NCBI GenBank assembly: GCA_030544185.1
Contig: JAUNRO010000154.1
Location: forward strand, 1-7,542
Direction of reading: 5' to 3'
From: Propionibacteriaceae bacterium
GTDB taxonomy: Bacteria > Actinomycetota > Actinomycetes > Propionibacteriales > Propionibacteriaceae
Length of the DNA stretch: 7,542 nt
Under the pieces are notes generated by a model that searched no databases, was not told the origin of the DNA, and saw only the letters and a program-made list of their open reading frames with translations. Position 1 is the first letter of the stretch. Every line of letters starts with the position of its first letter. The position numbers and the translations under genes are program-made. This document shows positions 1 to 5,799 of this stretch, piece after piece.

Positions 1-802
1 GCTGACCGGCCCGGCCCAACGGGGCGTCGCCGCCGAAGGTCGGCATGCTGTCGCCGCCCTTGGTGGCCGGCTGCAACGGCGTCCAGATCGGCCCCGGGGC
101 GACGGCGTTGACCCGCACGCCCTTCGGCCCGAGCTCGGCGGCGAGGTTGGCGGTGAAGTTGTTGATCGCCGCCTTGGTCGAGGCATAGTCGATCAACGAC
201 ACCGACGGGTCATAGGCCTGGATCGAGCTGACGTTGATGATGCTCGCCCCCTTGTCCAGGTGGGGCAGAGCCTCCTGGGTGACCCAGAACAGGGCATAGA
301 CGTTCGTCTTGTAGACGCGGTCGAGTTCCTCCGTCGTCACGCTCGCCAGCCCCTCCGCGCGCCGCGCCCACTGGAAGCCGGCATTGTTCACGAGGATGTC
401 CAGCCCACCGAGCTTGGCGACGGCCTCGGTGACCATCGTGCGGGCCGCCTTCTCATCGGTGAGATCGGCGGGCAGCAGGACACATGCCTGGCCCGCATCC
501 TCCACCCAGCGCCGCGTCTCCTCGGCGTCGGTCTGCTCACTCGGGAGATAATTGATCGCGACATCGCAGCCCTCCCGGGCGTACGCAATGGCGACCGCCC
601 GGCCGATCCCGGAATCGCCGCCGGTGATCAGTGCGCGCAGCCCGCGCAGGCGATCGGAGCCGATCCAGGACTTCTCGCCGTGGTCGGGGATCGGGGTCAT
701 CTCGTTGGTCAGCCCGGGCGGCTGCTGTTCCTGCTCGGGAAAGCCGCCTTGGTCGTTGACCATCTCGGCAGCGGTGTGATCGACGTTCAGGTGATCGGTC
801 AT
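1..802 (-). CDS. SDR family NAD(P)-dependent oxidoreductase, GSP39/YghA-like (3' end cut by window edge)
   Basis: An open frame of 267 codons runs from an ATG at 802 to the left edge without a stop. It is a short-chain dehydrogenase/reductase with the long N-terminal extension (about 50 residues, with a QPPGLTNEMTPIPDHG-like stretch) of the general-stress-protein-39/YghA subfamily. Visible motifs: cofactor-binding TGGDSGIG (60-67), NNAG (139-142), catalytic Ser193, Tyr206 and Lys210 (YASTK), and APGPIWTP (235-242). The final residues (GDAPLGRAGQ) match the region just before the family's C-terminal helix, so I estimate that 25-35 residues are missing. A purine-rich AAGGGAAG precedes the ATG. 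The tocopherol-cyclase-like gene ends 46 bp upstream, so co-transcription is likely. The family reduces or oxidises carbonyl/alcohol substrates with NAD(P)(H) in the cytoplasm; the substrate cannot be read from sequence. The stress role is inferred from related proteins and neighbours. Confidence 0.93.
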   Translation of the reverse strand, partial: MTDHLNVDHTAAEMVNDQGGFPEQEQQPPGLTNEMTPIPDHGEKSWIGSDRLRGLRALITGGDSGIGRAVAIAYAREGCDVAINYLPSEQTDAEETRRWVEDAGQACVLLPADLTDEKAARTMVTEAVAKLGGLDILVNNAGFQWARRAEGLASVTTEELDRVYKTNVYALFWVTQEALPHLDKGASIINVSSIQAYDPSVSLIDYASTKAAINNFTANLAAELGPKGVRVNAVAPGPIWTPLQPATKGGDSMPTFGGDAPLGRAGQ

Positions 803-848
803 GGGGAACTTCCCTTTCGTCTGCTGGTTGGTGTGCGTGACGGCCGGC

Positions 849-1922
849 TCAGGGCCGCCGTGGTCGGGGATCGCCGTCGCGGCGGGCCAATTCGGCCTCC
901 GCCAGGTCCCGCCCGCCGATCTCGAGCGCGGCCAGCGTGGTGTGGCCGAGCCAGACCTCGCGGCCCTGCTCCAGGACGCGGATGCGCAGGTCGCCGGTGA
1001 GGTGCTCGAGATCGCCGGGGGCGTTTCTGCGCTCCTCGACCAGGGGCACCGGCAGCACGAACGACTGGTCCGGATCGGCCTGGGCGTCCACCTCGATCCG
1101 CCAGCGCCGGGAGCGGCCGCTCAAGGCCCAGGATCCTGGCTGGGCCGTGGTTCGCACGGGCGAGACCACCGGGTCCCCGAGCCGGATCACCCGGGCGTCG
1201 GGGAGGGCCACGACCAGGGCCGTGACCTCGGTTTCCCAGCGCCGCCCGGCGAGGGTGGGTCCGGCGGTGATCCGGCCACCGGCGAAGGCCACGCAGGCGT
1301 CCGCGTCGGCGAAGCCCTGGGCCTGACCCCACCACCAGGCCGCGGGGAACCCGCCGCGGCCCCAGTTCTTCTCCGCATAGAGCTGCCAGCCGTCCACCGC
1401 GATCTGTTCGCCGTCCACGACGACCGAGCCGGTGGCGTGGCCGCCGAGCAGCCAGGGATGCCAGTACTGGTTCAGCCCCGGCACCAACTGGAAGACACTC
1501 GACCCGCCGACGAGGCGGTGCGGCCACGTCCGCGGCGAATGGACCTCGAACTCGACCGCGGACCGGCCCACCGCCATGCGGACCTGCCGCTCATCGGCGA
1601 GGACCTGATCGCCGACCCGGATGCCGAGCCGGCCGGGATCGGCCCAGGCGTCGGGCAGTTCCGCGGTGTCGAGGACGCCCTCGGGCTCGGCGGCGATCCC
1701 GACCGTGGCCCACGGCGCCCCGGTGGCCGGGGTGTTGATGCCGGTGAGCGCGATCACGACCCGGCCGGTGGCGGGATCGGTCAGGCGCCAGAAATAGCCC
1801 TCCATCGACACTCCGTGCCACGGCAGCGGGTCACCGAACAGCGGGTCGGCCCCCGTCGAGCGATAGCGGCGGAGCGCCACGCGGGCGAGGTCAGCGATCG
1901 TCGAGCGCGGCAAGGAGCTCAT
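849..1922 (-). CDS. Tocopherol-cyclase-like protein
   Basis: This 357-residue protein carries the hallmarks of the tocopherol cyclase (VTE1/SXD1-like, PF14249) family: an N-terminal PWHGVSMEGYFWRL segment (about 34-46), a central PGLNQYWHPWLLGG stretch (148-161), and the signature EKNWGRGGFP followed by WWWGQ (184-200). In plants and cyanobacteria the family closes the chromanol ring of tocopherol. Bacterial relatives outside phototrophs are mostly uncharacterised, and no other tocopherol-pathway gene is in the window, so the reaction is unknown; a lipid- or quinone-like substrate is inference. The start is uncertain. ATG at 1922 overlaps the upstream gene by 32 bp but sits directly on its GAAGG. 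A TTG at 1913 has AAGGA eight bases upstream. An in-frame ATG at 1973 would add 17 Arg-rich residues inside the upstream gene and is less likely. The overlap suggests translational coupling. No signal peptide or membrane segment is evident. Confidence 0.88.
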   Translation of the reverse strand: MSSLPRSTIADLARVALRRYRSTGADPLFGDPLPWHGVSMEGYFWRLTDPATGRVVIALTGINTPATGAPWATVGIAAEPEGVLDTAELPDAWADPGRLGIRVGDQVLADERQVRMAVGRSAVEFEVHSPRTWPHRLVGGSSVFQLVPGLNQYWHPWLLGGHATGSVVVDGEQIAVDGWQLYAEKNWGRGGFPAAWWWGQAQGFADADACVAFAGGRITAGPTLAGRRWETEVTALVVALPDARVIRLGDPVVSPVRTTAQPGSWALSGRSRRWRIEVDAQADPDQSFVLPVPLVEERRNAPGDLEHLTGDLRIRVLEQGREVWLGHTTLAALEIGGRDLAEAELARRDGDPRPRRP

Positions 1923-2220
1923 CCTTCGACATCGACGAGCGGCCCTTGATGTTCTTGCGCTTGGCCTCTGCATAGAGCTGGGCCTTCGTCCGGCCCTTGG
2001 CGCCGGAGTGCGAGCGCAAGCCGCCCCGGCGGCCGGAGGAGATGTCCTCGGTGGAGGTGCGGCTCGCCTGTTCGGACTCCCCGGCCCGCGCGCGCTCCTT
2101 GTTCACCGTGCGCGCGGCGATCTCCTTGGCGACGTCCTCGTCCTCGCCACGATCGAGGGCGCTCTCCTTGATGTGCTCGTATTGCCGTTCGCGCTTGGCG
2201 TTCCAGGCGTCCTGGGGCAT
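1891..2220 (-). CDS. Small DUF7218/Rho_N-type protein (often annotated 'plasmid stabilization protein')
   Basis: This is a 109-residue, highly charged cytoplasmic protein. Its N-terminal half (WNAKRERQYEHIKESA, then EDVAKEIAARTVNKERARAGES, residues 6-49) matches a small actinobacterial and proteobacterial family usually called DUF7218 or, misleadingly, plasmid stabilization protein. The middle (50-75) is a Ser/Gly/Arg-rich linker. The C-terminus (about 76-108, GRTKAQLYAEAKRKNIKGRSSMSKDELLAAL) has the helix-extended-helix pattern of the Rho termination factor N-terminal or SAP-like domain, which binds nucleic acids in other proteins. A strong AAGGAGG (2228-2234) lies seven bases before the ATG and fixes the start. 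The 3' end overlaps the tocopherol-cyclase-like gene. A nucleic-acid-binding, stress-related role is plausible from the domain, but no function is established. Nothing nearby suggests a plasmid or a toxin partner. Confidence 0.9.
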   Translation of the reverse strand: MPQDAWNAKRERQYEHIKESALDRGEDEDVAKEIAARTVNKERARAGESEQASRTSTEDISSGRRGGLRSHSGAKGRTKAQLYAEAKRKNIKGRSSMSKDELLAALDDR

Positions 2221-2246
2221 GACCGGGCCTCCTTCGATCCGGGGTG

Positions 2247-2265
2247 GGGTGCGCTCGGCGCACCC
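2247..2265 (-). terminator. GC-rich perfect hairpin between the DJ-1 gene and the Rho_N gene
   Basis: A perfect 8-bp inverted repeat (GGGTGCGC, three-base loop, GCGCACCC) sits in the 62-bp gap after the DJ-1 stop codon and 13 bases before the Shine-Dalgarno site of the Rho_N-type gene. No U-tract follows on the minus strand, so it is not a classical intrinsic terminator. It could be a tail-less terminator, an attenuator, an mRNA 3'-end stabiliser or a protein-binding dyad. The structure is seen; the role is inferred. Confidence 0.4.
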
Positions 2266-2282
2266 GCGGGGTGAGCGCGGGG

Positions 2283-2831
2283 TCAGCCCGCGGCGCCGTG
2301 ATGGAGGGCCTCGAGCAGCGCTGCGTTGAACGCCTCGAGGTCATCGGGGTTGCGGGAGGTGATGAGGTTGCGATCGACGACGACCTTCTCGTCGACGACC
2401 TCGGCGCCGGCGTTGCGCAGATCGGTGCGCACGCTCGGATAGGAGGTGACCGTGCGGCCCCGCACGACATCGGCCTCGGCGAGGACCCACGGGGCATGGC
2501 AGATCGCCGCCACCGGCTTGCCCGTCTCCATCATCTGCTGGACGAACCGCACGGCGTCGGCGTCCTGGCGCAGCGCATCGGGGTTGGCGACGCCACCGGG
2601 CAGGACCAGGGCGGCGTAGTCGTCGGGCGTCTCGGCGGCGACCGTCGCGTCGACGGGATAGGTGTTGGACTTGTCGAGGTGGTTGAACGCCTGCACCTCA
2701 CCGGACTCCGGGCTGAGCAGTTTGGGCGTCCAGCCGGCGTCCTTGACGGCTGTCCAGGGGGAGGTCAGCTCAACCTCTTCGATGCCCTCGGCGGCGACGA
2801 GAAAGGCGACCTGCTTCGTGTGGTTGGTCAT
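2283..2831 (-). CDS. DJ-1/PfpI family protein (type 1 glutamine amidotransferase-like)
   Basis: A 182-residue single-domain protein of the PfpI/YhbO branch, at the family's usual length. The nucleophile elbow AAICHAPW gives Cys111 and the neighbouring His112. IEEVELTSP (17-25) aligns with the PfpI EDVELIYP segment and supplies the conserved Glu18. LVLPGG (76-80) and the ending RNLITSRNPDDLEAFNAALLE (154-174) are also typical. Members have been described as proteases, glyoxalase/deglycase-like enzymes or chaperones, and typically respond to oxidative, heat or carbonyl stress; the exact activity is not decided by sequence. No Shine-Dalgarno site precedes the ATG at 2831, but a promoter-like element ends six bases upstream, suggesting a leaderless message. 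Its downstream neighbours (Rho_N-type, tocopherol-cyclase-like, SDR) may share its transcript. Confidence 0.95.
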   Translation of the reverse strand: MTNHTKQVAFLVAAEGIEEVELTSPWTAVKDAGWTPKLLSPESGEVQAFNHLDKSNTYPVDATVAAETPDDYAALVLPGGVANPDALRQDADAVRFVQQMMETGKPVAAICHAPWVLAEADVVRGRTVTSYPSVRTDLRNAGAEVVDEKVVVDRNLITSRNPDDLEAFNAALLEALHHGAAG

Positions 2832-2837
2832 ATGTCG

Positions 2838-2866
2838 ACAATACGTCGGTGGGTGCGGCCGCCCAA
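2838..2866 (-). promoter_or_regulatory. Candidate promoter for the DJ-1/PfpI gene (leaderless geometry)
   Basis: On the minus strand, TTGGGC (2861-2866) and TATTGT (2838-2843, fitting the actinobacterial TANNNT -10 pattern) are separated by exactly 17 bases. The ATG begins six bases after the -10, so initiation would fall at or beside the start codon. This agrees with the missing ribosome-binding site. Read by eye only, with no mapped transcript start. A GCGGCCGC palindrome (2855-2862) overlaps the spacer. Confidence 0.42.
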
Positions 2867-2891
2867 CGCCCGGGGCACCATCGCCGGTGGG

Positions 2892-3335
2892 TCAGTCGTC
2901 GTAATGCAGCGTCATCGTCAGCCCTTCGCTCGGCTCCAGGGGGGTGGCCTTGACGAGGATCAGGGTCTCGTCCTCGGAGATCCGGCGGCTCGTGCGGACC
3001 GTCGCACTCACCTCCTGCGGGCTGTCCGGGGTGACGGTCACGGTGTAGGCGCCGTCGGGATTGGCCGATCCGTCGCCGATGCTCACCTCCACCGAACCGC
3101 TGCGGACGGTGATCGTGCCCTCGATCGTCACGTTGCGGGCCCTGTCGGCGGCCTTCAGGGAGCCCGATGTCGGCGCGTCGAAGCTCTCGACAGTGACGGT
3201 GCAGTCATAGCCCTGGAGCGTTCCGCCACTGCAGCGGGACGCCAGGACGGACGGGGGCGTGGTGCAGGCGGCGAGCAGCGCGAGCGGGACCAGCACTGCC
3301 GTGGCCCCGAGCCGCAAGGATGTGAGCTGGGTCAT
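2892..3335 (-). CDS. Small predicted lipoprotein of unknown function
   Basis: A 147-residue protein with a type II signal peptide: a short N-region with Arg8, a hydrophobic core (about 11-22) and lipobox LAAC with the lipidation Cys24, giving a mature chain of about 124 residues anchored outside the membrane. Just after it, Cys35 and Cys45 could form a disulfide. The rest alternates short Val/Thr/Ile-rich strands with charged turns (for example NVTIEGTITVRSGSVEVSIGDG), suggesting an all-beta domain. I do not recognise a named family. No Shine-Dalgarno site precedes the ATG; instead there is a 7-bp hairpin, and a TACGGT -10-like hexamer stands six bases from the ATG. It lies 46 bp after the LLM gene and 60 bp before the DJ-1 gene. 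A later internal start would destroy the signal peptide, so this start is preferred. Confidence 0.82.
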   Translation of the reverse strand: MTQLTSLRLGATAVLVPLALLAACTTPPSVLASRCSGGTLQGYDCTVTVESFDAPTSGSLKAADRARNVTIEGTITVRSGSVEVSIGDGSANPDGAYTVTVTPDSPQEVSATVRTSRRISEDETLILVKATPLEPSEGLTMTLHYDD

Positions 3336-3337
3336 AG

Positions 3338-3354
3338 CAGGACCGTAGGTCCTG
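3338..3354. repeat. 7-bp inverted repeat immediately upstream of the lipoprotein start
   Basis: CAGGACC and GGTCCTG are perfect inverted arms around a three-base centre, ending two bases before the lipoprotein ATG. In RNA this would form a hairpin where a ribosome-binding site would normally be. In DNA it is an operator-sized dyad overlapping the -10-like TACGGT (3342-3347). The structure is seen; its role is unproven. Confidence 0.45.
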
Positions 3355-3381
3355 GGCGGGCCAACTGCGCCGGGACCGCGG

Positions 3382-4383
3382 CTAGCGGGTCGTCCGCAGG
3401 GCGGGCAGCACCTCCGCCGAGAGCAACCGGATCGACTCCACTGCGTGGTCCACCGGCATCCCGGCCCAGTGCGTCCGCAGGACGAGATCGCTGACCCCGA
3501 GGCCCAGCCACGGCCGCAGGGCGGCCACGCAGTCGGCCGGCGAGCCGACGATGAAGCGCTGGTCGGCCAACGCGGCGTACGCCTGATCGAACGCGTCCGC
3601 GTCCGGCATGACCTTGTCCTGGCCCCAGGTGGCGTAGGTCTGGTATTTCGCCGCGAGGAACGGCTCGGCCCGGCGGACCGCGGTCTCGCGGTCGGGACCG
3701 CAGAACACCTCCCGCATGAGCGGCAACGGACCCGAGGCGCCGCTGCGCGCGGCCCGATAGAGCTCCAGCTGGCGCGTGATCGTCTCGAGCGTGGCGTGCG
3801 GATTGATCATCCACGCATCGGCGACCCGGGCGGCCCGCTCGACCGCACTGTCGCTGTTGGCCGCCATCCAGATCGGCGGGCGTGGGCGCTGCACCGGGAG
3901 GGTGCTCAGCCGTGCCCCATCCAGCCGGCACCAGGGCAGGTCGGCGGAGACCTCCTCGCCGGTCCACAGCTGGCGGATCAGGGCGAGGTTCTCCTCGAAC
4001 CGGCCGATGCGCCGCTTGCCGATGCCGAACGCGGCGTATTCCACGTCCCGGTAACCCAGTCCGACACCGAAGGTGAGCCGGCCGCCCGCGATCACGTCGA
4101 GGCTCGCCATCTGCTCGGCGACGTCGAGCGGGTTGTGCAGGGCGAGCAGCCAGATGCCGGTGCCGATCCGCATCCCCTCGGCCTCGGCGGCCGCCCGCGC
4201 GAGCACCGGCAGGGGCTGGAGGTGGGCCAGGTCGTCGCCGAGGTAGTGGTGCCCGGCGAACACCGCATCCCAGCCGCCCTCGCGCGCGGCGCGGACCAGG
4301 GCGAGCTGGCCCGCCAGCGCTGCGACCGGATCCTCACCCGGGTGGTACTGATTCGTCAGATACAGACCGACCGACAGTGTCAT
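3382..4383 (-). CDS. LLM class flavin-dependent oxidoreductase
   Basis: A 333-residue bacterial-luciferase-like (LLM, PF00296) TIM-barrel monooxygenase or reductase at normal family length. Recognisable features: an opening beta strand LSVGLYLTNQY (3-13), GWDAVFAGHHYLGDD (38-51), RIGTGIWLLALHNPLDVAEQMASLDVIAGGRLTFGVGLGYR (72-112), RFEENLALIRQLWTGE (128-143), the RPPIWMAANSDSAVERAARVADAWMI segment (168-193), and the C-terminal IVGSPADCVAALRPWLGLGV (278-297). Members use reduced FMN or, often in Actinobacteria, coenzyme F420; sequence alone does not decide which. The ATG at 4383 lies three bases after the stop of the zinc alcohol dehydrogenase, with GGGAG and AGGTGA inside that gene's end as possible ribosome-binding sites, so the two are almost certainly co-transcribed. 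The substrate is unknown; alcohol or ketone oxidation shared with the dehydrogenase is inference. Confidence 0.95.
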   Translation of the reverse strand: MTLSVGLYLTNQYHPGEDPVAALAGQLALVRAAREGGWDAVFAGHHYLGDDLAHLQPLPVLARAAAEAEGMRIGTGIWLLALHNPLDVAEQMASLDVIAGGRLTFGVGLGYRDVEYAAFGIGKRRIGRFEENLALIRQLWTGEEVSADLPWCRLDGARLSTLPVQRPRPPIWMAANSDSAVERAARVADAWMINPHATLETITRQLELYRAARSGASGPLPLMREVFCGPDRETAVRRAEPFLAAKYQTYATWGQDKVMPDADAFDQAYAALADQRFIVGSPADCVAALRPWLGLGVSDLVLRTHWAGMPVDHAVESIRLLSAEVLPALRTTR

Positions 4384-4386
4384 GAT

Positions 4387-5445
4387 TCACCTGCTCCCGT
4401 TCCGGGTCCGCTCGGCGACGCGCAGGACACCGGCGCCTTGGACATCGCCTCGATCGAGCTGCTCGAGCGCCAGCGTCGCCTCGGCCAGGTGGTATTCCTT
4501 CGTCTCGGGACGCACCCCCAACCGCTCGGCCAGCCGGAGGAATTCCTCGCCGTCGCGCCGGGTGTTCGCCTCGACGCTGGTGACTGTTTTCTCGTGGAAC
4601 AGGTGGCGCTCATAGTCCAGGGCCGGGATCGGGGTGACGTGGATGCCCGCCAGGGTGAGCGTGCCACCCGGAGCGAGAGCCTCCATCGCACAGCGCACGA
4701 GATCACCGGCCGGGGCGAAGCTGATGGCGGAGTCGAGCAGCACCGGCGGCGCCTCGCGCGCCTTCCCGACCGATGCGGCGCCCAGCCGGCGCGCGAGCTC
4801 GCGGGCCCGCTCGCCGCGGGTGAGCACGTGCACCTCGATCCCCTGGGCGATTGCGACCTGAGCGGTGAGGTGGGCGCTGCCGCCGAACCCATAGAGCCCG
4901 AGCCGCCCACCGGGTGGGACGTTCGCCCGCTTCAGCGCGCGGTAGCCGATGATCCCGGCGCAGAGCAACGGTGCTGCGGTGACGCTGTCGAAGGACTCGG
5001 GGATCCGATAGGCGTACGCCTCCGGAACGGTCGCGAACTCCGCGTACCCGCCGTCACAGTCCCAGCCCGTATAACGCGACCACGCGCAGAGATTCTCCCG
5101 GTCGGTCCGGCAGTGCTGGCAACTGCCGCACGTGCGGCGCAGCCACGGAATGCCGATCCGTTCACCGATCGTGAACCTGCGCGTGCCGGTGCCGCGACCG
5201 ACCACCTCGCCGACCACCTCGTGGCCGGGGATGACGCGGTCGCGGTGGACGAGGATCTCGCCAAGGCTCACGTGGAGATCGGTCCGGCACACACCACAGG
5301 TGAGCACCCGGACCAGAACCTCCCCCGAACCGGGCGTGGGGACCGGCTTTTCGATGAACTTCAGCGGCCGCGACGCCAGCGGGCCCGGTGAATGCACCAC
5401 CCACGCGCGCATGGCGCTGGGGAGCGATACCGACGAAGCAGTCAT
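4387..5445 (-). CDS. Zinc-dependent alcohol dehydrogenase family protein (TIGR02822-like)
   Basis: A 352-residue medium-chain dehydrogenase. Catalytic-zinc ligands are visible as Cys50 (CGVCRTDLH), His75-Glu76 (PGHE) and Cys162 (LLCAG). The structural-zinc lobe is CGSCQHC plus Cys120, giving Cys106, 109, 112 and 120. The Rossmann loop is GLYGFGGSAH (183-192), whose GFGGSA form and the preceding LLCAGIIGYRALKRA are characteristic of the zinc-binding alcohol dehydrogenase subfamily TIGR02822 (related to mycobacterial AdhA). It is expected to interconvert alcohols with aldehydes or ketones using NAD(P)+; the substrate is unknown. AAGGAGG (5451-5457) five bases before ATG 5445 supports this start, which adds 11 residues before the conserved MRAWVV core; ATG 5412 is the alternative. 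It is first in the minus-strand run, directly ahead of the LLM gene and divergent from the aromatic monooxygenase. Confidence 0.95.
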   Translation of the reverse strand: MTASSVSLPSAMRAWVVHSPGPLASRPLKFIEKPVPTPGSGEVLVRVLTCGVCRTDLHVSLGEILVHRDRVIPGHEVVGEVVGRGTGTRRFTIGERIGIPWLRRTCGSCQHCRTDRENLCAWSRYTGWDCDGGYAEFATVPEAYAYRIPESFDSVTAAPLLCAGIIGYRALKRANVPPGGRLGLYGFGGSAHLTAQVAIAQGIEVHVLTRGERARELARRLGAASVGKAREAPPVLLDSAISFAPAGDLVRCAMEALAPGGTLTLAGIHVTPIPALDYERHLFHEKTVTSVEANTRRDGEEFLRLAERLGVRPETKEYHLAEATLALEQLDRGDVQGAGVLRVAERTRNGSR

Positions 5446-5592
5446 CGTGGCCTCCTTGCTCAGAGCTCAGACGCTCGGTGTTGCTCTCCATCTTGACCCG
5501 GTTCGCCGCGGTGGCGGGGCGGGATCGGTCGTTCAGTGTGCTTGATTGTGCGAAACAGCACCTCTGTGCCCTGAGCGGTGCCGAGGAGGTGA

Positions 5593-5632
5593 CGGTTTAG
5601 CGGCGACCTTGGTGACGACTTTCCGCAAACCG
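5593..5632. repeat. Bulged inverted repeat in the divergent region
   Basis: CGGTTT-A-GCGG (5593-5603) and CCGCAAACCG (5623-5632) pair over ten bases with one bulged A, around a 19-base interval that itself contains the small palindrome ACCTTGGT (5606-5613). It lies about 150 bp from the dehydrogenase start and 170 bp from the monooxygenase start. This suits an operator or a structured leader better than a terminator, because both flanking genes point away. Confidence 0.4.
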
Positions 5633-5691
5633 ACATCAGTTCCGCCGCGTGATTGTCCCACCCCGAAGCGGCTTGCTGCGCGGGATTTGGA

Positions 5692-5704
5692 CAATGATCC
5701 ATTG
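5692..5704. promoter_or_regulatory. Candidate operator palindrome upstream of the monooxygenase
   Basis: CAATG and CATTG are perfect five-base arms around ATC. The dyad is fused to GGACAATGA (5689-5697), an inverted copy of TGATTGTCC at 5650-5658, and touches the -35 of the weak promoter candidate at 5702. Binding there could repress or activate the monooxygenase. This is inference from position and symmetry; no regulator gene is in the window. Confidence 0.3.
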
Positions 5705-5743
5705 CGCCGCCTGGTGAACGTCGACACGATGGGACCACGCTGC

Positions 5744-5772
5744 GGCGCCGGCCGTCCCCCTTCGGCTGCGCC
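5744..5772 (+). other. Possible hairpin in the monooxygenase leader
   Basis: Outer arms GGCGC/GCGCC (5744-5748, 5768-5772) and inner arms GCCG/CGGC (5751-5754, 5763-5766) can stack with a small asymmetric internal loop, closing a pyrimidine-rich loop with five C. It ends 14 bases before the GAGAGG ribosome-binding site (5787-5792). No U-tract follows. It could modulate translation or simply be GC-rich sequence. Confidence 0.3.
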
Positions 5773-5799
5773 TGAGTCTCAACGTCGAGAGGAAACCGC

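Larger units (their letters stand above)
5446..5799. promoter_or_regulatory. Divergent intergenic region between the dehydrogenase and monooxygenase genes
   Basis: This 354-bp region separates the two divergent transcription units and looks lower in GC than the flanking genes. I see no convincing gene in it. It contains three copies of a TSATTGTSC-like motif (5543-5551, 5650-5658 and, inverted, 5689-5697), a bulged dyad (5593-5632), direct GGTGACG repeats (5588 and 5611) and a leader hairpin (5744-5772). The best plus-strand promoter candidate is weak: TTGCGC (5702-5707), 17 bases, CACGAT (5725-5730). No clear minus-strand promoter for the dehydrogenase was found. Confidence 0.6.

Noticed and set aside
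804..814. GGGAA-C-TTCCC palindrome at the SDR ribosome-binding site
   Set aside because: The one-base centre cannot form an RNA hairpin, and short palindromes including a purine-rich ribosome site arise easily by chance.
260..1000. Plus-strand open frame across the SDR gene and into the tocopherol-cyclase-like gene
   Set aside because: It is antisense to the SDR, whose catalytic Ser, Tyr and Lys and cofactor motifs are intact on the minus strand.
801..1949. Plus-strand open frame opposite the tocopherol-cyclase-like gene
   Set aside because: The minus-strand product carries family signatures; this one shows low-complexity composition typical of an antisense shadow.
2244..3494. Plus-strand open frame of 416 codons
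   Set aside because: It runs antisense through the DJ-1 and lipoprotein genes and their intergenic regions, with no domain and no plausible ribosome-binding site.
3445..5391. Long plus-strand open frame of 648 codons
   Set aside because: It lies opposite the well-supported LLM and zinc dehydrogenase genes. The product is rich in Arg, Gly, Asp, His and Pro with no motif, as expected from antisense reading of a high-GC gene.
5558..5569. GCAC-CTCT-GTGC inverted repeat in the divergent region
   Set aside because: Four-base arms are too short to distinguish from chance.
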